Origin: Eopsaltria australis
Taxonomy: Eukaryota; Chordata; Aves; Passeriformes; Petroicidae
Assembly (NCBI GenBank): GCA_034509425.1
Contig: JAVTVJ010000347.1
Coordinates: 744,001-808,000, forward strand
Length of the DNA: 64,000 nucleotides
Direction: 5' to 3'
Every line of letters starts with the position of its first letter. The first letter of the stretch is position 1. Below are positions 41,201 to 53,450 of this stretch, one piece after another. Position numbers and translations under genes: made by a program. The notes beneath the pieces are model-generated. The model was not told the origin of the DNA. It did not search any database and worked only from the letters and a program-made list of their open reading frames with translations.

Positions 41201-44200
41201 GATGGCTAGGAAACTTTTGCAGTTAAATACAAGTGCTCAACTCTGCTCAGGCAGGATGTGGACCACTACCACTGGACTATGGACTAAATAGAAGGCATTT
41301 GATTATTCTGGTTTCCTTGAAAGAAAAAGACTGCTCACAGTTTTCAAACTGAAACACGAAAGATAAGTATCTCTTTAATCTGTAATTAAGCATCCCAAAC
41401 TTTAAAAGGGAAGAAGCTGAAGATAGCATTTTAATTTGAGGTGCTTAGGGATGTCCAAGACATCTGTGGCATGTTTGACAGATGTCACCTGCAGGGTCTG
41501 CAGGAGATTATTCCTCTAGACTGGCATCCAGGGGACAATGGCATCTCAAATTTTGTAAGCAGGCATGTTAAATTTAGGCATCTGAATCCCAATAAGGGCA
41601 TTTAAGCCAGTGTGATAGCAGTTATCTAATCAGCACAGTCTAGAGAGTGATTTAATTCTCTTTGTGCCTAGAGCTGGGAATGACTTTTCCATCTCCAAGA
41701 ACTGCATTTGCTAAGCTTTTCCTGGCTGCCACTGGAGCTCATGTGCCTAGCACAAGGTCTTTTGCATGTAGATATACTTTTTCATATATTATTTTGCATG
41801 TAAATTCAGGTGTCTTAATCATGTACTGAATCTTATAAATAGTTGTCATATTTTCCACTACTCTCACTGTGATCAGAAAAACTATTAGGATTTAGAGAAC
41901 ATATTGCTACAAAAGCAAATGTTGACAATCACCTAACTCTAAGCTGGCCCTGGAAGACAGCTATTGTACATGTGGACTTCCACAAAAACTGCAATTATTT
42001 ATGCATATCTTCTCCATAGCATCAAGAAAGTGCAAAGAGAAGACAACACATTGATATTATTCCCCCAGTGAGCTATCTAGAAGCACTGGGTTTGACCAAC
42101 AGCTAATACAGCTCATGTCCACCACACTTCTGGAAGGGCCCTCCAGTCCCAAAAAAGCTGAAGGACTTGAGATTGGCAGCAAATTAAAGTTTAATATGTA
42201 CTGCAATTTGTATCTTTTAGAATCCTACATCACTTCCCCATCATAACTGTGTGTTAACTGCCATTACATCCAAGTATATGAAGTAATAAATAGGTCCCAA
42301 GTGCCGAGTAAATGCTAAAAAAAATCTGAGGCATTTCTTCTCCATGTGGGAACCATCTCTAGTGAACTGTACTTCTGTAAAAGGAAAGTTATTACTGCTG
42401 TTCTACAAGTGCTTTCCTTCATTAGAAAGCTGCCATGGAAAATGACGAAGAGTTTACTCTTTTGTTGAGTGCTCTGTAAATGCCGTATGCCTTCTCCAGA
42501 TACTGCTTTGCAGATGGAAATGTTTGAGGTGAGGATGAATGCCTTACTGAATTGTGACCTGCTATAATATAAGTTTTCTTCTCAGCCTAATTCTCTCTGG
42601 TTTGCACTACTCAGGTGCTGCAAAACAGCTGCTGGATTAGCTGATCTATGCAGATTTGAATTCTCTTGTGTGCATAAATCCCCATGTCATGGGGATGGAA
42701 AAAGAATGAAAAACTGTATACCAACTGACTCCCAGCCATAAAAACAGAAGTGGTCTCTCTCTGAAGAGGTGATAGTCCACGGCATTTCTGCACTCCACTG
42801 ATTCCTGTATCTTTGGCTCTATGCACAGATTTGTGTAATTTTGAAGCAGAGCTAACTTCTTCAACTGTCCAACATAGTTTCTGTTGAACCTCAAGAACAG
42901 TGAAAGTGACATAAAACCATCTTTCCCACCTATACATGACAGAGGCTTGTCCTTAATCAGCACTTAGTAAGGAATTTAAGTAGAAAAGAATAAGATTATA
43001 TAAATGTCACTTTTAAAACAAACTAGATTATCATCCCTTTGACTATATCGAAGAGACAGCTTTATGATAATATCTCCAAATATATCCAAACGTGATAAGG
43101 AATTGATAGTGGATGTTTTTGTTGTTACAGCAAATGGAGTGGTAAGGCACGATGATAACTGCTGCTATGCATTGCAATTGTATATATAATGGTGGGGTTG
43201 CTGGGCACCACACTCTTTAGGGCTTATCTTTGTCTATTTTTAAGCAAAGTGTTAATTGAGTGCAAATGTGTCTGATTCTCTGATGTAGAGAACTGTTCTT
43301 TGTTGACAGTCCTTAGTCTCTTGATTGTTCTTTTGGTATTGGCCAGCTGTGGTCTTGAGTGATGAAATACCATAAAATATGAACTATTTTCTCCAAAGTA
43401 TGTATTTTGCCTTCAATATGGTGAAGCAATCAAACTCTTACATATAGCTTACAGGAAGAGAACAACTTTGCTATAATAAGTGCTGGGGGGCCTCAGTTCA
43501 AGGAAAGAGAGGATGCTGAGGAATGTTAAAAGCAGACACTGTTATCACTCCCTTTGAGTACTGATTTTACCTTCACCTATAGTTGCTACAGCTCTTCCCC
43601 CTCTAACCTTGAAGAAAGCCTTTCACAAATATAGTGACATAATTTATGGAAGGTGTAGCACTGGGGAAGGACAGAAAAGAGAATACCTCCATCTTCTCTT
43701 CACAGTATTTTTACAGAAAATGTATAGGCAACCCTCTGGATTTCATGTAGGTTTCAAAAGCTCTGCCTTCTGCTAAAAAGGAAGAAAAAATATCTCCCCC
43801 TGCTAATTTAGTAGGGGATCAAACCCAGTTTCACTGATGTTCTGACATGAGATACGTATCATGAATGGATTCTTTTTGAGAAAGACCCTCTTAGTATCAT
43901 TCCACAATTCAAAACCTTAAAATTTCAGGACCTTCATGATTACAAAATAAAGAACTGTCCCCGACCTTGACAACATCCTCTCACTCTTTATCTTTAAATG
44001 CACACTTAGGTGAAAATTGATAGCCCACTGAAGTATATGTCTTCCCTTGATCTGGAATGAGGCCACTGATTTCAACAGAGCTACTCAAAAGGAATGTGAA
44101 TTCACAGGATTGAGCACTATGTATGTGCTTGTCCCATGTTGAGAAAAAGATCTCCCTTTCTCCCAGTTACGACTTGTTGCTTGTATTCTCTCTTTAGTGT

Positions 44201-44892
44201 ATTCCCTGAAGTACCTCACAACATTTCTTCTTTGTTTTTGAGAAATAAATGTAATGATCATATTTGTGGCTCATGTCCATTCCAGTGGGATTCGTGCTTC
44301 CTATCTCTTCTGAAACGCTAATCATCTCTGACATTCTCCCACTCTCTGACATTCTCTCTTACCTTCATTTCATGTCAGTGGAGCAAGTGAACCTTTCTGT
44401 GACTCTCTTGAGAAGCATTTGGTTCCCTTGTTCTCTGACTTGTATTTCTCACCTGTTGAAGGCAAGGAAGTTTTTCTCTTCTGACTCAATCATTTTACCA
44501 GCTCTCCTTTCTGCTGTCTTCCTTCAACAGAAAGAGTTGAAGGCCTCCTTCAACTTGCTTACAAGTGCTTTGCAGAGATTCACTGGTGTGGGCAGAGTGC
44601 AAATCTCAGCAGCTGGAAATCGACAGTTATAGGAAGAACTTGGTGCAGTTCTTAACAATCTGAGCTGTGAAAAACATTTGTTTTAAAAAAACCCAAACTA
44701 AATTATTTTTGAATCAAAAAGCCACCAGGTAACTGCCTTTTTATTTGCAGTGATCACAGGAATTGGTAAACTTGAAGTTGTAAAAGTCTTTCACATACAC
44801 AACACGAGTTTATCTTGCACCTGGTAAGATCAACAACAAAGCTAGGAGGGAGTAGAATTTGATACTTTTTTCTGGATTTTCTGTAAATCTTT

Positions 44893-44920
44893 AGTTATGT
44901 CTTAAGTTCAAGACATAACT
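44893..44920. repeat. Inverted repeat, 11-bp arms, 6-nt loop
   Basis: agttatgtctt (44893-44903) and aagacataact (44910-44920) are perfect reverse complements around aagttc. It is one of the cleaner hairpins in the window, but too short for a typical pre-miRNA and without an extended stem. Confidence 0.65.
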
Positions 44921-46816
44921 TAGATAGTTTCCTTGAGATCATGGTAAGAGATTTGCTTCTGCTGTTGCTGGTGAAACTAAGTAAGAAATACAATAATTCC
45001 ACAGGGTATAAGCTTGGATAGGCCATACAGAAATTTCTTGCAGCTGGTGACTGGAAAAGGGCAAAGAAAGAACGGAAAAGGAGAAGGGGTTAGAAATGAA
45101 GCATGCCATTCCTTTTCCTTCCAATATGAGATCTGGAAAAACAAGACTGCTTTCAAAATTGTGCTTTCAACATACAGAAGAGAACCTGGACTACAAAAAT
45201 GAAGGTGGTTTTCCATCTTTCAGCCACCTGTAAAATTTCAGTGAAACCAACACAGGAGAACATCCACTGAAAAGAAGGAACTAGTATGGAGTTTGAAAAA
45301 AATGAATTTAAAATTCTGTTATCTAGATGAAATTATATTCCTAAACCACTTTATTTTGCTTAATTACCCAGTAGAAATATGTTACGGTTGAGGATCTGAT
45401 TTTTTTTCCCTCTCTGGTACTTACATGCACATTATCAGGTATCCTGAATCTGGAAATCTCTTCTTGAAGCATGGCTATAGTTATCCACAGTCCTGAAGCA
45501 CTGCACTCTTCACAGTTAAGAAGGCAGAGCAAAGGTCAATGGAAGCTCTGCTCACGACTTTTTACAATGCAGCTTTTTCCTTCAGCACACAGTTTGAGGA
45601 AGTCCAAGCTGTGGTGTTTTAGTCTCATGAATGTCTTTTGGCTTTCATTTCAGCTTGTATTTAAGGGTGGATAACTGTTTTAAAGGGCACTTGAATTCCG
45701 TGTCCTTTGCAGCACACTGATGTGCATCTGCTTAAGAGGTGTTCCATGTGCTTTTGGCAGATGATATTTCCAGCCATTTTAAAATGTTTAAAGAGAGCAG
45801 TTTCCTGAACAGCCTGGTGATATGCTGTAATTCAAATCTGGGCTTTTGGAGTTATGGATAAATTCAGTATTTTAGATTTACTTTGTTGTGAAAATAACAA
45901 TAAAAATACAATACCCCTTCAAAATATGAATAGAGGAAAATTATAAAAATACGGGTTTAATATTCTTATGGTTTATCTTTTTTAACTTGGAAAATTAAGT
46001 TTTTGGGGATTTTTGACACTGCTGGCACCCAACAAAATCAGTTCTCACTGTGGCAATATGGAAGTTGTCAGGCCCAAAATACATAATTGCAAAAGAGCAA
46101 ATTGTTAATTCTGGCTGAACAAAAACACTGGGGATAATTCTCAGAATGAGAAGGACAAATCTTTATGAGATTATATTACATATTTTGACACTCCCCATTG
46201 CCACATGGGAGACAGGAAATCAAAAGGATTGATCAAACAGAAAAGCTGTTTGACTTTGCTTCATTATGCAAAATACATAGCAGAATAAGAGTGATATACA
46301 TGGATTCTTGCCGTTTTGTTCATTAGAAAATAAAAACACAAGTTGTGAAAGAGTATGAGACAGCCTAAAATTCAGAAGACCTGGAACTGCTTATTTTTCT
46401 GCTAGCCTTACACCACTTGTTAGACAATTAAGGCAGATGCACAACCATTCTAAAAAGGCCCAGGTCGGTCCCATATCTGCCAATCCCATTCAAAGCATGT
46501 ATCCTCTCTAATTTTGTCTATTAGCCTCACACAAATGTCTTGTTAACTACAGTGCTTAAACATATCAGGCATCCATGTTTATGAACCTGAGTCACTGCCA
46601 AACTAATTGTGAAGAAGCCAAAAGAGAAACTGGTCCTTGCAAGTATTTATAAAGAATGGTTCACTGGTTATGCCTGGTGCTGCTTTCATGTGTAAACAAG
46701 TACTCTGTGTGTGATTTAGATATAGTAGATGTAGATACATCAATATGTAAATATTGGTAGAAATATATGTGAATGATGTGCAAGTTCATGTCTCAATATT
46801 AATAACATCTCCCTCA

Positions 46817-46850
46817 CATGTGTGTGTGTTGTGTGTGTGTATGTGCATGC
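46817..46850. repeat. (TG)n microsatellite, interrupted
   Basis: TG dinucleotide run interrupted by tt and at steps, intergenic. Confidence 0.7.
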
Positions 46851-49800
46851 ACTTACGTGTGCAAATTTTCTCCCAAGAAAATCTATTATTGGAAATCCTA
46901 ATCTAGTACATTATCACACAGATTGAGAAGGAAATACTCCTTTAAACTTAACATACATTATTGATATTCATTATGTATCATCTTCTAACTCACATGCTTA
47001 TAAAATCCCATTGGGATCAACAGGTAGCCTTCCTATGTACAAATTGCTACCTTTATTTAGATTTCTAAATTTTACATTAAACACAGTAGCTAATGCTTTT
47101 CTAGTGTAACAGCCTTGTAATAGAGAACAAAACAATAACAGTGAATCTGCTCAGACACTGGAGGTGGTGAGAGACTTACAGACTTGATGTTTTCAAGTTT
47201 CAATAGCTTTCATATAAAGTTGGTATATAGGATATATGCACTCAAGCATTGTTATTTTGGTTAATTAAACCTGATGACATATTGAAATGTCTTTCTTTTT
47301 TGCCTTGCACAGCTCCTCATAATATACTACATGCCCTAAGTTAAGAGTGCTCAGCACCTCACAAAATAAGAGTCCTTAAGCAGCAGTCATAAAGTTGTGT
47401 TTCACTATGTTAACATTAAACATACACTTTTCAGAGTAGGTATCAATTTTACACTGTTCACATGTTTTGGTGGCTTGCTGTTTTCAGGTTTGTCACTTTT
47501 GCTTTACAGTAAGAGGCCAGTTTACAATGCTGCACAACCAGCTGCACCTTGGTAAAAACAAATAAACTGCAGACATGCTGAGCAAACATTCCTAGTATTG
47601 CTTTCCTGTTCCACTTTGCTTCTGATCAGCCACACCAGGATTATCACAGACCTGAGCCTCTCTGGAGCGAAGCCTGCCAATTCTGCTGAGCTGTCAAATT
47701 TGGGTGGCAAGTCTCTGAAGTATTCATCTGACACAAGGGAGGTTTCATCCATATGGAGGCTTTCCCCTAAATAAAATGAATCAGATTGAAAGCAGTTGTA
47801 ATTTAGAGCATAACTCATACATTGAACAACACAACTGCAATTTGCCTGGCATTCTTCATGACAAAAATATGCATAGCTGGTATTTTGCAGAGAAATACCT
47901 AAGTGGGCCTTAAACATAAAAGAGAATGGTTGTTTTAATAGAAGACTGGTTCTTCATTTGAGAAAATATACTTTATTTCTAAGATTAATATAGGTATCCA
48001 AACCTGTATGGATCTACAGAATTCCAGAATTATTTGAAATAAATTCCAGTTGGAGAGCAAGGCCTACCTCATACTGGTTTCCACACTCTGTGACTTGCAG
48101 ATCAGGATCTAAAAAGTTTACATCTCAGTGGGAAATGTCCTTTATCTACTTTCACAACAGGTGAAACAGTTCATCAGGTTAGTCACCCAGCTTTATTCTC
48201 TATTATTACACTAATTTTGAAATAATACTATTTTGACTGCAGGAATAATGAGAAAAAGTCACTGGGGATCAGCTGTGGATATATTGCCACTCCTTTGCTC
48301 ATGCTCTCATGGGGCAGATTAGTCATGTGTTGGTTTAAAACATCCCTACAGGCAATGTCTTATTGCTTAAGGTTCAGAAATATGAATAATAATAAAACTA
48401 GACCATAAGCTATTTAGCTTGCTAGAAATTAAATTTAACAGCTTCAGCTCATGAATCCAGCTGTAAAAGTACATACAAAGCATTAAATTAACAGCAACAC
48501 GTGGAAATCTACAGGATCATATTCCAGAGGAACCAAGTTTTGCGTTTGTTTTACCAGTTAATCTGGTAAGACTAGACAAAACAGATTTCTTTTTTTTAAA
48601 AAAAAATACCATTAAACGTCTTATTCCATTAACAAAATCCTTCTGTGAAGAAATCTGCTGCAAAACAAGATAACTCCTTCTGCATTGCACTTGTATTTCA
48701 GCATCACAGGGCAGGACAACAGACTTTGAGGGTACATCTCTGTACAGATCTGCGTACGAGTAATGGCTAAGAACAGGAACCAGCCCAATGACCAGCTGCT
48801 AGTGAGCTCTTTTCCTTCTGCAGAGTGACACCAAGAATAGGATGCTCTGCTTCCTTATGCCCCAGCCTGCCCCACCCAAAAGATGAATCACTATCAAAGT
48901 CTTGATTTATATCTTGTATGAAGTCAGGTGTCCCTTGTTGCCTGGACATCCTTTACTGCTAGGCAGCCTTTTCAGGAGAAAGTTGATTTTATCACAGCCA
49001 CATATCCATCAACTTTATTGTCTTCTGGCATCACCTCTCACTGTGTTGCGAGGCGAAATCACAATTGAGAGTGTGTTGTTCATGTTATCATGGTTACTGT
49101 CTTTTCAGCTACTGTATATAGTCTTATGTTTTGTAGTGCTACAGATGGAAGGGCTACCTTATGGCACCATAAAAGGGAGCAATTAAGCCTTTAAAATTAT
49201 TACCTGATTAGTATCTGTGTTAAAATCAAACACTGCACATTGGTGCACATGATGTCTTTTGTTTACATCAGATATATAAATTAAGACACCTTTCTGTCCA
49301 TATTAAGATACAATTAACACCAGCTGTAAGGTCTAGCTAGGAAGTGACCTGTCTCAGGAATCCATCCATTGGTTACTATAGGAAATCAGACAGTAATTTA
49401 AATATGCTTCTAAGAAGAACTCTCTAATTCCATCTAGTGTCAACTGGGTAAATAATTATATTTGTAAACTTTCTTCTGTAGCTATCTTGTCATGCATATA
49501 GACAGTAGCCCTTCTTAGAATTCTGCTGAATTCTAAACTCTTAGCTTCCAAGATACCTTATGCAAAGAAAATAATCCCTACAAGTTAAGAATTGCCTAAA
49601 TACGGACTGTAATAAGAATATTGCAATGAGTTTGAAGTGCTCTGCTTGACATGAGATGCATCCTCGTTTTTAAGTTTTAAGGGAAAAATGTGACACATTC
49701 TATTTTAATCTTGGTTAAAAAGTAATCATTTTCTGATATGTCATGATGACCTATTAGGAATCAAAGGGATCACTTGTTTTCTTAATGGTTTGAGGATATA

Positions 49801-50874
49801 ATTTGCAGTCTGTTTTAAAAAACTGAATCACTGTTTTCAGATATTATTCCTAGGAAATGTGTTTCCAATTATATCTCCCTCCGCTTTCTCTCTCAGACTA
49901 GTAACACAATCTATTTAAGCAAGGTATATTACCTTTTTTTCATAAAGATTTTTTTCAAACACCTTCTTTGCCAAGTCTCCATTTTTTGGAATATGTAGAA
50001 TCATAGGCCACTATTTTATGCCAGTTAATCCTGAACGTGCATCTCATTGATTGTGGACTTCATTAACTCTCACTTTGATTAGTACTTTGGAAAGCCCAAA
50101 TCACTGCTGTTGTTCATGAAGATGTTTAAGGCCCACTGACAATAAAAATGTTATATTTCTTTAATTCTTTAATCAATTCCTTTATTCTGTGTCTGTATAT
50201 AGTACCAGCTGCACAAAAATTCATGATTGTACATTCCAGATAAACCACTGTTAGAATATAATGCAACAATTACCACCCTTGACAGGCCATATTCAAATGC
50301 CATAGCAATGATTTGTTCAGATATCTAACTATGACAAACAAAAATTATTTTTTTGGTTTTGTTAAAACTTTTTTAACAATGCACCCACTTCTTCACAATT
50401 AACACGCTAACTCCTAGAATCTTGTCACAGATAAACAGAGAACAGCAAGAGATTCTGCACTCTGCCTACCATATTTTCCTAGCAGCTTCTGTCTAAAAGG
50501 AATAGGCCTGGTTATATTTTATACTCTTTTGTCAATAATAGGCTTTTAAAAGTTGATATTTTTTCTGACTACCTTTCCCTAACCATATTTCTGTTCTCTT
50601 TTGATAAACTGGGATAGGAAACATGTTTTATTTTATGTCTGGATAGAGTCAATCTCAAGGCAAGCATGCAAGTGTGGTTAAATTTTCATATGTTCATCAT
50701 TAGCATTTAATACACATTACCTGAATGATCTCTTGCTGGAAATCATTGTTTTAGTAGAAATAAAATAGTCCACAGGTACAACCAAATTCCTTTAGAACTT
50801 GCATTTTCTGAATTAGCATTCTACAAACTTTGTATCCATACCATAAAAAACATATGCATCAAATGTGTAATCTC

Positions 50875-51060
50875 TGAAGCACAGCATCCTGTCCATGATG
50901 GTAGCCAGCACCAGATGTTTTACATAAAGGTGCAAAATCCCCCTACAGTAGGCAGATGTTGGATTATTTCTCTATTAAGGAGGTCTCATCCTAAACCCTA
51001 ATACTTAAGAGATTGTCTGAAGCCCAAAAGCATGAAGGTTTATTTTCATTCCAGAACTTC
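50875..51060 (+). mobile_element. Ancient CR1/L3-like LINE 3' UTR relic
   Basis: The sequence around 'gatggtagccagcaccagatgtttta' (50897-50922), 'aggtgcaaaatcccc' (50928-50942), 'aggaggtctcatcctaaaccctaata' (50979-51003) and 'gcccaaaagcatgaaggttta' (51022-51042) follows the order of a 3' UTR that I remember from old CR1/L3 LINEs of amniotes (…gccagcaccagatgctt…aagtttcttcctaaccc…gaagcatgaggttta…). It is heavily diverged and non-coding. Recognition is from memory; a profile search against Dfam would settle the family. Confidence 0.5.
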
Positions 51061-51981
51061 TCTTTAGTGTCTCACTAAGTTTTACTCTTTGAGAGTGTTT
51101 GTTGTGGAGAAGTGGCAGAAATTGAGTTATGTGGGCTCCAGATGTAGGTTCAGTATTGTTTCCCATGCTGGAGTAACATGCAAGAGCAAAATCTGCTCAG
51201 AGCAACTTGAATATTAAACTGCTTAGCTGTTAGTCTCTGGCAAACATAAAAGAGTAAAACATAGCTAGAAAATCACATTTCTCAACATTTTAGAAATTAA
51301 ACTGAGATTCACTGAGACAGCAGAGGACATGTTCCTGACTCCAGGCTATACTGCTGCTAAACTCCAAATTCTTGCAACAAGACATGGAGATCTCTGTTCT
51401 TTTAGAAACAGTTGGACATACTTTTGTAACAGAAAAGTTTTGGCAACTTAAATAGAGTGGTCAGTACATCAGGCCCAGATGTACCATGGGTAAACACCAC
51501 CGTGTTTACAATGGGAACACAAGGTCATTGTCTCATGAACATATGTGGTGACAACACTATGGGAAGGAGCAGGAAATGGATGTTAATGAGGCTGAAGAGC
51601 CAAAGTCTCTCTGGGACCAATTGTGAAAGAAAGTTAAAGCTCCCCTTCCTGGCTGTCAAACACCGAAGCAGTCCAATGCCTCTGTGGTTGCAATGCTGTC
51701 TCTCCTGGGTGTGCTGGGTCTTCTGGCACCCCACGGTGACCTGTTCCCCTTCGCTCATGCTCCTCAAAAGATTCTCTAAAAGAGAATTATAAATGCTCAT
51801 ACTACCTCCAACCTCTGTTAGCGCTCTCCTTGAACTCAGAATAACAAATCTGATTTATAGTAACTGAGGTATTGTGTCAAATGATGTTCCTTAGCACTGT
51901 GTAAAAACACCTCAAAAATTTTAATTTTTGTTCTGTATGAGCAGAAAAGGAAGAAAAAGTTTTTATCAAAAAGCCCCATAA
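51061..51981. other. Intergenic DNA, nothing recognised
   Basis: No repeat or gene was recognised. A 111-codon open frame (51457-51792, plus) overlaps a 91-codon frame on the other strand and has no domain that I recognise. Confidence 0.45.
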
Positions 51982-52068
51982 CCCAAACAAACAAAACTCC
52001 CCCAAAAACAAAACAAAACAAAAACAAACAAACCCCCCCCCCCCAAGAAAACCAAAAACCCAAACACA
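51982..52068. repeat. A/C-rich low-complexity tract with a run of 12 C
   Basis: Runs of aaaac/aaacc units end in 12 consecutive C at 52033-52044. On the minus strand this is T/G-rich with a G12 run. It is simple sequence and accounts for the apparent open frame at 51836-52084 on the minus strand. Confidence 0.8.
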
Positions 52069-52698
52069 ATAGTTTTAAGTCCAAAAGTCTGTTTACTTGT
52101 TGACCTCATGGAAAACTACAGATCTTAATCTTTCTGCATTAGGACCCACAGTACATAAAGGTCAAAGAAAAGTCAGAATTGTAACATTAATGTATTACTA
52201 TAGAACTTAATGAAATATTCTAGGCATTGTTTTTGATTCTGTATTACTCATATCCCTGGATATACAGTCAACATTTGGTTTGGCATTTAGGATTCTCTCC
52301 TAGGAAATGGGAAGTGTAGGTGAAATACTCTGATGGCTTCTCAAACTCAGCCAGGAACTTTGTAGCTATTCCTCTGTTCTTGATGTTTCCTACAGTCCAA
52401 AATTCAGTGGGTACCTGCTCAACATGTGTACATGTTGCCCTGCCTAGAAAACACTGAAGTTTCCTTCATTGCACTAGAAAAGCAAGTCTGCAGCTAAGCC
52501 GGAGCAAACACTTCTCTGAGGGTGTTGTGGGCACCTAGTTCTTGCCACTTACTCCAGAAAAAATGCAGTTTAGGCAGCCTAAATCTCTCTAAAGGCTTAT
52601 AAATGCTACAATGACTAATTTAAGTGTCTACAGTAGGAGTTCTGACTAACGCTGTCCATGTCTATTTGTATCCTCTGCAGTCTCATGCAGATTGGATC
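52069..52698. other. Intergenic DNA, nothing recognised
   Basis: Short single-copy segment between the low-complexity tract and the LTR. No gene or repeat was seen. Confidence 0.5.
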
Positions 52699-53211
52699 TG
52701 TTTGGAGTCAACCCCGGTACACAGTTCAGCCACTCACTGACTTCCCCACAGTGGGATGGTGGAGAGAAACAAAAGCACAAAAGTGAGAAAACTTGTGGAT
52801 TGAGTTTTACAGGGCTGTGCGTACAAGCAATGCAAAATAAGGAATTGACTCAGCACTTCCCATTGGCAGGCAAGTGTTCTCCAGCAAAGCAAGGCTCCAT
52901 CTCATACAGCTGTTACTTGGGAAGACAAATGCCATAACCCTGAATGTCCCCCTGTTTCCTCCTTCCTCATCTTTTATCAGTATGTTGATCATTTTGGGGT
53001 CAGCTGTCCCAGCTGTGTCCCAACTTTTTACCCTTTCCCAGTCTACCACTGGGAGGACATAGTGAGAAACAGAGAAGGCCTTGACAATGATCAGCAATAA
53101 AATAATAAAACATGAGTGTCTTATCAACACTGTTTACATCACAAATCCAAAACACAGCACCAAACAAGCTGTGACAAAAACAATTAACTCCCTTCCCAGC
53201 CAAAACTAGCA
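52699..53211 (-). mobile_element. Solo LTR of an avian endogenous retrovirus
   Basis: About 513 bp bounded by TG...CA (tgtttggagtcaacccc at the left, cagccaaaactagca at the right). It matches along its whole length an LTR that I remember from bird genomes. Landmarks on the minus strand include 'gttttggctggga', 'ggtgctgtgttttggattt', 'gttgataa.acac', 'gtcaaggccttctctg', 'gggacacagctgggacagctgacccc', a degraded TATA-like region near 52975, 'gtcttcccaagtaac', 'cctgcc.atgggaagt', 'gagttttctcactttt' and 'ccatccca'. Orientation (minus) is inferred from the order of the TATA-like and polyadenylation-like regions. No internal retroviral sequence flanks it, so it is a solo LTR left by recombination. 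I see no clear target-site duplication. I think the family is ERVL-like, but I do not assign it. Confidence 0.8.
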
Positions 53212-53330
53212 CCCTGTTGTACTAGGACCACACTAACACTTTTAAAATTTGCACATTATTTGCAATCAGAAAGATGAGAAAATTATGAATTTTCCCAAGA
53301 AAATTCTAATTCTTGTGTTGTCACGCAACT

Positions 53331-53450
53331 GTGATGCTTAGGGACAAGTTTTAGAGATAGACTTGGCAGTGCTAGGTTAATGGCTGAACTCAATGATTCT
53401 AAAAGTCTTTCCAAACCTAAGCAATTCTATTATTCTCTGATAATTCTATG
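53331..53450 (+). mobile_element. CR1 LINE, very short 3' remnant
   Basis: The terminal CR1 motif series is readable: 'gtgatgcttagggacaagttttag', 'ggcagtgctaggttaatggctgaactcaatgattcta', 'ggtctttccaacctaa' equivalents, and terminal 'attctatta..attctatga' repeats to about 53450. Plus orientation, 5'-truncated to about 120 bp. It lies 120 bp from the solo LTR. Confidence 0.85.

Larger units (their letters stand above)
41201..50874. other. Intergenic DNA, no gene recognised
   Basis: This is AT-rich sequence with a GT microsatellite at 46.8 kb and an 11-bp-arm inverted repeat at 44893-44920. The segment 44326-44356 holds a 13-bp direct repeat with an 18-bp period. Open frames at 42611-42963 (minus), 44264-44632 (plus) and 47522-47917 (minus, 131 codons) have no recognisable domains or splice context and are treated as chance. 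Confidence 0.5.

Noticed and set aside
44264..44632. 122-codon plus-strand open frame
   Set aside because: Ser/Leu/Phe-rich translation of a pyrimidine-rich strand; no family match.
47522..47917. 131-codon cysteine-containing minus-strand open frame
   Set aside because: No known family recognised; cysteines do not form a regular pattern; no supporting context.
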